Shown here one piece after another: positions 11,101 through 20,041 of a stretch of DNA of 64,000 bases (position 1 is the stretch's first letter; every line of letters begins with the position of its first letter). Source of the DNA: Gigaspora rosea (taxonomy: Eukaryota; Glomeromycota; Glomeromycetes; Diversisporales; Gigasporaceae); contig QKWP01000790.1 of the NCBI GenBank assembly GCA_003550325.1, forward strand, positions 149,153-213,152. Direction: 5' to 3'. Below the pieces are notes generated by a model that saw only the letters and a program-made list of their open reading frames with translations, ran no database searches and was not told the origin of the DNA. The position numbers and the translations under genes are program-made.

Positions 11101-13263
11101 CTAAAAAACATTTCTATGCATCAACCAACCATACTAGTGAAGAACCTTCTAAAAAATATTAATCACTCCCAATTTGAGAACTTTTTTCTCAAAATCAGAC
11201 TACAGGATCTACAGAACTCGACTAAAACACACTCACATATCTTTCACGAGACACCACTCTTCCCTAGAAACCAACTCTACATACACACCGCTCAATCAAT
11301 CCTGGCAATTTACGCCACCGATATTCAATTTATCCGCAATATCACAACCGACTGGCCAAAACTATTACCGAGAAATGGCACATCAATCAACGATATAATA
11401 ATACATCACCCGAAATCCCACCATTTGAAAGAAAAGTTGAACTACTATGATATCAGATATATTGAACAATTTCTAAACTTCAACAACACAGAACTTCTTA
11501 ACTGACAGAATTTCTATCACAATATTGAAAAAAATACCACCAGGAAGAACCCCTCAGTGGTTCACCGAAATCCAAGATCTCATCTCAAACAACTCTAATC
11601 CCACAATACAATACATAAACCCGAACCCCTTCACTTTAACAAAATGGGAAACCCTATGGGTAATTACTTCTGACCTAACAATTGGAAAAATTAGCTGTAC
11701 TACAAATCAATCTGTCCATATTCGTTACTATACAAAAAGCAATAACAATAGGGCAACCCCTTGCCCAGGTTGCGAATTAAAGGACCCAACTCTCAAAAAG
11801 AAAAACTGTTACTTCACATGTAACCAAACTTTGTATACACAATACAAGTATCCTCTTGTAAAATCATACACACAGATCTCAACGATATAAAATCAGCACT
11901 TACCACCAAACCCACCCAGGACCCGTCCCAAAACCCTAACGACACCCACAAACACATCAGCCACAACATAACGAAACACATACGCCCACTTACTGCTTTT
12001 TCAGACTTTTCAATGGAAACATGGGAAAAATTAACTAAACTTCACACCAAATCCCAGCAAGCAGAAATCTATATCTTTACCACAGCGCACGATAAGGATA
12101 CCAATCAACCACTCGCAATATGCTCATTCCAAGATTCATTGACCACCTGGGGCTGCGCAAACAAACACTGGCCTAGTACCGAAAATGCAGCACTTATCCT
12201 ATTTGCCTTTATATCTACAAGTTTCTTCCCCAGAACCAACATCTCAGTCTCTTCCAACAACCGTAAATTCATAACCCTAATAGAACAGGCATATAACAAT
12301 CCACCCTACCAGCTTCTATTCCTAGAAAAAAACCAATATGCTCTAATGCTAATTACCATCAGAGCAATCGTCTCGAATTTAAAACTAGAATTCCAATTCG
12401 ATCGAGATTTACCCTGTTCTTAGAAAATAGACAACTTCTAAAAATTGGACATTACTCCCCAATATTACCTTCACAATAAATATATTCCTACCCTCTACGA
12501 CATACTGTGCACCTACAACCTCAAAATAATTCTAAAAGACACTACGAGTCTTACTAATCACGCACAATGGATAAACCAAAACAGAATTAGATACTGGGTT
12601 CACAACTACCCAGACATTCAAATTCGAGCTACTCTATCATACCTATCTTTCGAAGAAAGACCATTATCATTATCTACTAACCCAGCTTTCTCTCAACTAA
12701 AGAATTTTAAAGTTAAATTACTAGCTAACGAACTCCCTACATTCGAAACACTTCACTATCGAAACCCAACAAAATATCAAGACTTCAGATGCCCACGATG
12801 CCGCTCTGCTCCAGAAACAATCGCACATCTAATTTCTTGTCTCTCTAACTCTTCCACTCTAACCTCACTCCTTAAAGATATTATCAAAACTTTGGTCACC
12901 AAACTCGAACTAAATCTATACCAACCAACAGACTTTATTGCCGCCTTCAAAAACCTCTATATGAACAGAAACCTACTTCTTGGATTCATCACAACTGCCA
13001 CCCTAGCACCATTCATAAGACGTCAAGACAGACTCAAATATGCACCTGCCTTACACTACCTAATAACAAAAATGATCTATCACGAAATTTGGCTGCCCTC
13101 TAGGCAATACCAACATGATGTAACAATTCTTCCGATGCCCTCTCCCCTAGATAGACAACTCCACTTCCATAACGAGACTAGCATACCCCACATACCCATT
13201 AACAATTACATAGACAAATACATCGCCCGTGGGCGATCTTTCCTATATTCTTTCGAAGACTAA
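8184..13263 (+). pseudogene. LINE copy 1 ORF2: APE endonuclease, reverse transcriptase, CCHC protein, broken
   Basis: The reading starts at ATG 8184, which overlaps the ORF1 stop as ATGA. A frameshift soon after moves it to the frame used from 8227. Endonuclease motifs are HNIRG (about 8338), TETKL (about 8425), GDFN (8752-8763) and SDHK (8977-8988), with a frameshift near 8595 and a stop near 8667. A frameshift between about 9190 and 9390 leads into one 610-codon frame (9189-11021) with the reverse transcriptase. It contains IPKK..., RPITLIDHSRK, QDMSKAFDS (first catalytic Asp), DQGETISP and AYMDD at 10614-10628. After further breaks (11021, 11505, 11890, 12423) come a C-x2-C-x11-C cluster near 11760, a possible RNase-H-like fold (12013-12423) lacking most catalytic acids, and a terminal knuckle CPRCRSAPETIAHLISC near 12790. 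The stop is at 13261. When intact it would nick target DNA and reverse-transcribe the element RNA. Confidence 0.88.
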
Positions 13264-13418
13264 GGTCTAGCGATCTTAGCACAGCTTAGGTCGAGAGTAA
13301 ATCAGCTCTTACCCCTATTTCCCTAAAATTCTCTTTTGATATATATGATGTATAATCTTATAAATTGAATTAATAAAGAATTAGAGGATAGACCTCTCGT
13401 TGTATAAAAAAAAAAAAA
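13264..13418 (+). other. LINE copy 1 3' UTR with stem-loop and poly(A)
   Basis: AATAAAG at 13373 is followed by a small hairpin, AGAGG-ATAGA-CCTCT (13383-13397), then GTTGTAT and an A run. The block AATAAAG-ATTAGAGGATAGACC is conserved at the 3' end of copy 2, which suggests selection on the end recognised during retrotransposition. Confidence 0.7.
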
Positions 13419-13434
13419 ATCAATTTCTGACCCA
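13419..13434. repeat. Target-site duplication of LINE copy 1, right
   Basis: Exact copy of the 16-mer at 5409-5424, directly after the A tail. Confidence 0.93.
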
Positions 13435-14990
13435 TGACTCACCCGACCCGGGTCAGAACACTAACTATCATGTGTAAAAGACTAATTTAGGGTTAGGGTT
13501 ACGTTTTTTGATGCGGATATATATCAATAATGCAATTTATGTAGTATGTAGATCATTATATAAAATAACTTGGCTTTAATGGACCCCTAATATGTAATAT
13601 ACTGGTCGGGTTAGGGTTGAATATTGGTTGAATTTATGCATTATTACAGTATTAGCAGACCAAAGATCAGTTAAATATAAATTTTTATTTATGCAATATA
13701 TAAATATATTGCACCCCGAAAGTTGGATTTAAGTATTATGCAGGGGTGCGGGATCTAGATTTATCCAAAAAAGAAAACAAACAAAAAACAAAAATGTAAG
13801 CAAACTAAATAAAAAAATAAACGAAGTCCAAATCTCCATTTCCTAAAGTAAGAGTTCATGATCTTGCAATTCAGAAATCGGTGAAGGTTTCGCAAAGTGC
13901 CAAAATAAAATAAATTAATAAAAATAAAACAAAAAAAAACAAAAACAAAAAACATAAAACAAAAAAATAAATGAAACAAAACCTTGCAAAAACTTGCAAA
14001 AACTTGCATTTTTAAAATTTAAAAATTGCTGAAAAAATTAGTTGTGTGTTTTTGCAAAGTATCGAAAGACTGAGTTGGTTTGCGCAAAGTGCTAAAAAGT
14101 CAATAGATTTCTTGCAAAGTGCCAGTGGTAAAGTGTAGAAATAAAATAAAAAAAAATTAAAAAATAAAAAAAATAAAAAAATAAAAAAACCAAAACGAAA
14201 CTAAAAAAATAAAATGAATCCAAAAAAACAAAAGGAAAACAAAAAAACAATGTAAAATTGATAGAAGATCTAAATTATAAACAAAAAAAATAAACAAAGA
14301 TCTAAACTAATCTTATAGTACAATTATCAAAAATCGTTGAAACATTTCAAAAATATTAGTCAAATGCGTTTTTGATATGATCCAGGTTACAGATCTACTT
14401 ATCTAGCTTGATTTTCCAGTTCTAAAATATTTCGAAAGTATTTGAAATATTAAAAAGAAAAAAAAAAAAGAGAAAAAAAAAGAGAAAAAGAGTGAGAGGT
14501 GTAAAAGGAAAAGAGGGGTAAAAGGGAGAGAGAAATAAAAGGGAAAGGGGTAAAAAGGAGAAAGAGTAAAAATTGCGCAAAACATAGAGTTTTTTTTTTA
14601 AGTTTTTTTACACATTTTATGGAATATATATTTATGATCTATGGTAGCTTACAGATCAAATGGGTTTAAGAAATTTTGAACTTAGTTTTTTTTTTTTTTA
14701 CTCAGTAATCCAGATTGAAATTTTCGTAATGGGTCAAAATACTTAATTATCGAAATATTTCAAAAATATTAGTCAAACATTGATTCAGGCTATAGATCTA
14801 CTGATTCAGCTTGGTTTTCTAGTCCTAAAATATTTCGAAATAATTCAAAATATTTCAAAAATATTAGAACTAAAATATTTTAAAATATATTTTACTTATC
14901 TTGTGGTGCACAAGGTTTTTCGAAATATTTCGCAAAAATTGGAAAAATGCAAAAATTAAAATTAGTATAAAATGTTTTTTTATTTTCTTA
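13435..14990. other. Repeat-rich intergenic stretch without genes
   Basis: It starts with the rest of the GACCC-type repeat. TTAGGGTTAGGGTTA lies at 13489-13503. Between 13740 and 14600 the sequence is A-rich with scattered copies of TTGCAAAGTGCCA (about 13891, 14051, 14085, 14112); the same motif is at 1696 and 1753, and its complement near 34200. Two diverged direct copies of a block with CAGATCTACT and AGCTTG(A/G)TTTTC lie at about 14376-14440 and 14781-14845. The same block is inverted at about 33880-33950. No coding frame is credible. Confidence 0.55.
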
Positions 14991-14995
14991 CACAC

Positions 14996-15390
14996 TGCAA
15001 GAAAATTGTAAATTTATATAAAAATTTTACATAAGTTTACAATTTTCTTATGTACCATAAGAAAATCATAAATTTATATAAAAATTTTATATAAATTTAT
15101 GATTTTCTTGCTTACTATAAGAAAATCATAAACTTACAAAAAATTTTACGTAAATTTATGATTTTCTTATACATCCAGTATTGGGCTCTAGACCAAAAGT
15201 CCACTTTACTAGACTTATAAACTGGACTACTGGACTTATAAATCCAGTGGATATTATAAGTCCAGTTCTAGTTCAATTTTACTAGACTTATAAGCAAGCC
15301 CAACACTGTACACATCGTAAGACTTATGCAATTTTACACTAAATATTATGTAAGTTTACGATTTTCTTATGTACTGTAAAAACTTACAAA
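14996..15390. repeat. Array of dyad-symmetric AAGAAAATC units
   Basis: Three or more successive near-palindromes of about 60 bp, each running from AAGAAAATCATAAA to TTTATGATTTTCTT through TTTATATAAAAATTTTATA, occupy 14999-15175. The array resumes after a MITE insertion, up to about 15390. Each unit could form a long hairpin. The origin is unknown. Confidence 0.7.
15176..15308. mobile_element. 133-bp hAT-like MITE
   Basis: The termini are CAGTATTGGGCT and the complement of AGCCCAACACTG. The 8-bp flanks tatacatc (15168-15175) and tacacatc (15309-15316) match at 7 of 8 positions. Internal repeats of GGACTTATAA / TTATAAGTCC give it a folded structure. Short CAGTG-type termini with an 8-bp duplication are typical of hAT elements. 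Confidence 0.75.
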
Positions 15391-15909
15391 AGTTTACACA
15401 TATATATTTTTGCTGATGTATAATATTTAACTTCTATTCTTTTCTTCGAAAAATTATATTTGATACTGTTGCTAGTGTTGTACTATTTGTAAAAATATTT
15501 TCCAACAATTTCCTTCTAACCAAGCATCAAAGATTTGCATATTCTAGTACCTAGAGCAGATAACCAGGCAAGCAAACTAAAACAAATTCAGCTATTGTTA
15601 AAGACTTTTATCTTCACTTGGAATAATTGATTATAAATCTATTGCTATTGCTATTGCTTTTGGCTATATCTTGAATAAAGTTTTAGAATGAATAGTAAGT
15701 AATAGTTAAAGTTAATTAAGAATTATATAAAATTATACTTTCTATTTCAATACATTTCAAAATTGTAGCTTAAAGTCAAGATCATAAAAATATTGTTTAA
15801 ACAAGTGTTACATAGTAATATTTGTTTTATATAAGATATAGTCTATATAAAAAATATATAAATATAAATTATATTTTTCTTTTTGATTCAAAAAATAAAT
15901 ATTTGGAGA
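15317..15909. other. AT-rich stretch, nothing recognised
   Basis: The first 70 bases continue the AAGAAAATC array. The rest shows no coding frame, RNA gene or paired termini. Confidence 0.45.
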
Positions 15910-16138
15910 TACCGTAAAATCCGGACACGTGTACTCGGGTATTTCTATTTCTCAATTTAGTACTCGGGGTATCTCTATATGGGGTACACCATATTAAGAC
16001 AATATGTTTTACTATATCTACCTGGAATGATATATATAGTATATATTATTTCTATGTACCTGGGTATAAATCACCAACTGGTGCTTCAAACTGGCAAGAG
16101 TACACCGCATGGGGTATATGTGTCTGGATTTTATAGTA
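15910..16138. mobile_element. 225-bp TA-flanked inverted-repeat MITE
   Basis: The left end TACCGTAAAATCCGGACAC and the right end GTGTCTGGATTTTATAGTA are inverted copies with few mismatches. The element proper is 15912-16136 with TA on each side. GGGGTA and GGGTAT motifs recur inside. A TA duplication suggests the Tc1/mariner group, which is a weak inference because TA is common here. Confidence 0.7.
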
Positions 16139-16520
16139 TATGAACATATATACGTACATATACATATAATTATATTAAAAATCATTATCGCACTACTGTA
16201 AAAACCTAGTATTATTCATGAATTCAAATTTTAAAAAATTCCAGATATAAGTTCTTATTAATAATATTTAAAAACTATATAAAATACTCTAGTATTTATA
16301 ATAATTGAAATCAAATTTATTTAATTTGATTGGCTAATTTAATTGATACTATATAGCACCTGATTTTGTCTGATTCTCTTTCTATCCTAAAAAATCAGAT
16401 AATAAATGTCTATACCTTTAGTATTATCATAAATTAAAATTAGGTAGGTTTTAAATAGTTATATATAAGCAAATTGCCTTCTTAACATTTTTAATTAATC
16501 CACCAAAATAGGTTTAGACT
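16139..16520. other. AT-rich stretch between MITEs
   Basis: Nothing recognised: no coding frame, RNA gene or paired inverted termini. Confidence 0.45.
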
Positions 16521-16862
16521 ACAGTCGAACCTCCATAAATGCAACCTCCATAAATGCAATACTTCCTAAATGCATGTTTTTTCTATTCTGTAAAATGTTA
16601 TTAGTGCTAAATGCACATTCTATATTCTGTAAATGCACGTTCTCTTAAATACTATTTTATATTATACTAATCTCTCTAAATGCATGTAGTCAATCAAATT
16701 TTAGTATTTAAGATAGGTTATACAGTTTGGGTAGAAGTTACACAAACTTGATAATCTAATTTTTAAAGCTACAATTTAATTGACTCTCTCTAAATACAAA
16801 CCTCTCTAAATGCACATTGTAGGCTTGTCCCTATAAGTTGCATTTATGGAGGGTTGACTGTA
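16521..16862. mobile_element. 338-bp pogo/Tc1-like MITE (CAGTCGAACC termini)
   Basis: The element proper is 16523-16860, bounded by TA. Its inverted termini CAGTCGAACCTCCATAAATG and CAGTCAACCCTCCATAAATG agree over 24 bp with two mismatches. The motif CTAAATGCA is repeated many times inside. CAGTCRAAC ends next to a TA duplication are usual for pogo/Tigger-type MITEs. Confidence 0.85.
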
Positions 16863-17325
16863 TTGTTTTTTGTATTTTTTAGATTTTTCGCTTTCTGCTT
16901 CACTGAAGATTATCAAATTTCTATAATTTGATTAACCACATATTATATGATTCTATTCTACTTTAGACAATCCCTATATTTAGTAATTAATATAATTTTA
17001 AATTAAAAATTGTATTTTTATATTTAGAAATATAGTTATCACTTGTTTATATTAATCTATTTGGGCTATCATTATATTCATATTAATATGAATTTATATT
17101 AAAGTTAATATATATGAGAGGATTTTAATATATATAAATTTATAAAAATTTGGTTTTGGCTTAGGTTGATATTAACTATGTTGATATTAATAAGGATCAA
17201 CTGTAACTATCTTAAATTTTTATAAAATTTTAAAAAATTTTGGAATTATATAATTTGTTATGCTAAATAATTTTTGCTTATTTATGAGATTCAATTAGTT
17301 TAATAAAAAATTAATTTTTACTATA

Positions 17326-17534
17326 TACAGTCAACTCTTTCTAATCTGAACTGCCAGGACTGCTTTTTTTTTACTATGTAAAAATTTGAAAAAGTTCAGT
17401 TTTCAAAAAGTTATATATGGCTTATCTGAACTTTATAATAAAATTTACAAATATTCTAGAAGATTTTGTCCAGTTTAAAGAGAGTTTAATAGTGTTTGGT
17501 TTAAAGAGGTTCGGATTAGAGAGAGGCGACTATA
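17326..17534. mobile_element. 205-bp pogo-like MITE (CAGTCAACTC termini)
   Basis: Inverted ends CAGTCAACTCTTTCTAATC (from 17328) and, on the other strand, TAGTCGCCTCTCTCTAATC (to 17532), flanked by TA. A second copy in inverse orientation is at 33169-33349/36791-36803, and a 3'-end fragment is at about 52052-52101. The 67-codon frame across it is not a gene. Confidence 0.8.
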
Positions 17535-17954
17535 TTATTATTTGTACAACAATAAAAACTAGCAAATATAGAAATCTAAAATTTTATTTAAACTTAATTA
17601 TTTTAAAAACTGTAGTATAAAATTTTTTAAAATTTTTTTATTTAAAAAATATAGATTTAAAGAATTCATGATTTAATTTTTAGCTTAATATCATATATTT
17701 AGCTCTATATAAATTTTTAAAAGTGTCTACAATAATATGGTAGACCACTATATAAACTATTTAAATTTGAAATATATGCATTTATTTAGGTATAAAAAGC
17801 TTCATAATCTTAACAAACTTGTTAAATTAGATTATTTTCCTATTTTCAAATACAAATTCTGTAAATAAAAAATATAAGGGTGTATAAAGCCATAATATTA
17901 TCTTTATAGTAATTATATTTTATTTTATATTTAGCTAGAGTGTTAAAAATTCAA
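17535..17954. other. AT-rich stretch between MITEs
   Basis: Nothing recognised. Confidence 0.45.
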
Positions 17955-18125
17955 TTAGGGGCATACTATTTATTACGTAATATTTTTTACTTAGTAGCTG
18001 CTCTTATCCATGTATAGTGTGATCATTTTATATTATTTGGATTGTTTAATATAATATATAGACATGATCACATCTTTGACTATGTATCCATGATAAAAAT
18101 TATATAATAAATAGCATGCCCCTTA
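17955..18125. mobile_element. 165-bp Harbinger-like MITE (GGGGCAT termini)
   Basis: The element 17958-18122 has inverted ends GGGGCATACTATTTATTA and GGGGCATGCTATTTATTA, directly flanked by the trinucleotide TTA on both sides. A 3-bp TWA duplication with GGG-type ends is characteristic of the PIF/Harbinger group. Confidence 0.83.
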
Positions 18126-18177
18126 CTTACCTTTCTATAAATAATAAAATTATTAGCCTAAAAAATTTTATCTATCT

Positions 18178-18517
18178 GTTATTGTTAGAGATGCATTAGT
18201 CTGGTCCAGTCCAGTCCTGGTTTTAGTTAGACCATTACCAATAGAATCTTTGATCCAGTCTGTTCTCGGTCCTCAAACAGTCCTTTTAATTTATTGGTCA
18301 AAATGATGTAATTACTATTGTTAGATGTAAACAAATATTAGATGATCTGTATTATATTTGATTAAGCAATTTGATTGGGTGATATGAAGATCACTGTTTG
18401 TTTACAAGGATAAGTCCAGAACTGGTCCTTTTAACAGTCCTACGGTCCTTATTAGTCCCAGTTTGGAACCAGTCTGGACTGGTCTTTTTTAGAACCAAGT
18501 GTATCTCTAGTTATTGT
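18178..18517. mobile_element. 324-bp hAT-like MITE (TAGAGATGCA termini)
   Basis: The element 18186-18509 is bounded by a perfect 8-bp duplication gttattgt (18178-18185 and 18510-18517). The ends are TAGAGATGCATTAG and, inverted, TAGAGATACACTTGG. Subterminal GGTCCAGTCC and GGACCAGTCTGG repeats lie inside both ends. No transposase frame is present. Confidence 0.88.
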
Positions 18518-19094
18518 ATATGAAACTGCCAACTATGTAAAAATTTTACAATGAAATCAAAGTAATTTTATTCAATTTAATTGGATATATTGCATGTAAT
18601 TAATCTAAAACTTAGATATAAAAGCAATCAGATATCAGAAAAAATAGATTATCAGATATTAAATATGAAGCAGGTGTAGTAGATTAATTTTTAACTAGTT
18701 ATTAGTTTTGATAGGATCAGTTTTGAGAGAGTCAACTGTAGTAGTTATATTTTAGACCAAAGAATTTAAAAAACTTGTTAAAATTTTGAGTTTTAAATAA
18801 AATAAAATAAAATAATTTTAAATACATTTTGATTTTTAGATTCCAAAAGTAAAATTATATAGTAACTCTATTTTATTTTTATATATAATCCAAATAATCT
18901 AATTATTTATTTAAATATTTGGTTATTTAAATTTCAAGTAAATAATTAAGTAAATAATAAGTACAAAAGTATTAAAGTTTGAATAAATTTTACAAAAACA
19001 AAAGTAGTAATAGTAGCTTAATAAATAATTACTAACTGCAGATAGTGGTTTTCAAATTACTATAGTACTACCAAAATAAAAAAACCAGATCATC
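18518..19094. other. AT-rich stretch between MITEs
   Basis: Nothing recognised; no coding frame of interest. Confidence 0.45.
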
Positions 19095-19252
19095 TAAGGG
19101 GAGTAACAAAAATCAGGTGATTTTTTAGGGGGGGAGGGGGTAAAAAAAAGTTAAAATTATATATAAGAACCTGACTATTTATATATTAAGGAAGAGGGAG
19201 TGGGGTAGACCTCTGATAAAAAATAATCAGGTGATTAATGACACTGCCCTAA
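19095..19252. mobile_element. 152-bp Harbinger-like MITE, copy 1
   Basis: The element 19098-19249 is flanked by TAA on each side. Its ends are GGGGAGTAACAAAAATCAGG and, inverted, GGGCAGTGTCATTAATCACC (imperfect). The same element, also 152 bp and also flanked by TAA, is at 35280-35431. Two copies of identical length at unrelated sites confirm the boundaries. Confidence 0.88.
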
Positions 19253-19595
19253 CCAGTATAGAGAATTAGATATCTAGAAATCTAGACAAGTATTATTGCT
19301 TAGTAGGTTTGAGATACAAATAAATACAAAGTACTATGAATATTTAGATATAAATTATTTAAGTATAAAACCTTGCAAAAATATAACTTGTATAAAATGT
19401 ATAATCTAAAGTAACTGCTAAGTACTCTAAAATAAGTTATAATAAAAATCATATGCAGGCCTTGTTTAATATTAAAAAAATATACTGTATATATATATAT
19501 AAACAAATCTAGTTCCAAACTCTAATTTAAGCAAAAAATATTTATTATGAACTCTTTTTAACAATTACTTGGACCAAATTTTTCTACTGAAAGAA

Positions 19596-19782
19596 ACCAA
19601 AATTTTCTTGTAGAGAGTTGCTTGTACTTAAAGTATAGTAGGATACACAGGAATACTATTCTTACAAAGGTCAACTTTTGTTTTAGGGACATCTTTGTAC
19701 TGTATATTTGGTATACAAGCCAAAAGTGTTTTCTTACAAGATAACTAGCAGAAGGTAGCACTTTTGTACAAGAAATTTTGGT
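19596..19782. repeat. Inverted repeat pair with ACCAAAATTTTCTTGTA ends
   Basis: ACCAAAATTTTCTTGTA (19596-19612) and its complement with one base missing (19767-19782) enclose about 154 bp. No target duplication was found. It may be another small foldback element just downstream of LINE copy 2's 3' end. Confidence 0.55.
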
Positions 19783-19861
19783 AGTGTTTAAGGCTTTCTC
19801 TATCAATAAAGTACCTGTAGCAAAACAGTTCTTTTTTTTTTTTTTTTTTTTAAAAAAGGAT

Positions 19862-19899
<38 letters not shown>

Positions 19900-20041
19900 A
19901 AGGTCTATCCTCTAATACTTTATTAGATTTATAAATTATACATATATATAATACATGTAGAAATATACTAATCTATTATAAAGTAGAGGTAAGAGCTACT
20001 TTACTCTTGACCTAATTCTTTACTAGAATGGTCGTAGACCT

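Larger units (their letters stand above)
5425..13418 (+). mobile_element. Full-length LINE (non-LTR retrotransposon), copy 1
   Basis: An element of about 7,994 bp bounded by a perfect 16-bp target-site duplication and ending in an oligo(A) tail at about 13406-13419. The order is 5' UTR, ORF1 (5637-8187), ORF2 (8184-13263: APE endonuclease, reverse transcriptase, Cys-rich and degenerate RNase-H-like region, CCHC knuckle), and a 155-bp 3' UTR with AATAAA and a stem-loop. Codon usage is richer in C than the surrounding DNA, especially in third positions. Several frameshifts and stops make this copy non-autonomous. A 300-bp MITE interrupts ORF1. The same family is present as copy 2 on the minus strand. 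By domain order it is an APE-clade LINE; I cannot assign the clade (Tad/I-like or a lineage peculiar to these fungi) without a reverse-transcriptase tree. Confidence 0.93.

Noticed and set aside
12013-12423. Active RNase H domain in LINE copy 1
   Set aside because: Only a Glu in a plausible helix is kept; the expected Asp residues are not seen and copy 2 lacks even the Glu. I list it as RNase-H-like at most.
14403-14585. Phe/Pro-rich 60-codon minus-strand frame
   Set aside because: Translation of a GAAAAAGAG purine-rich low-complexity block.
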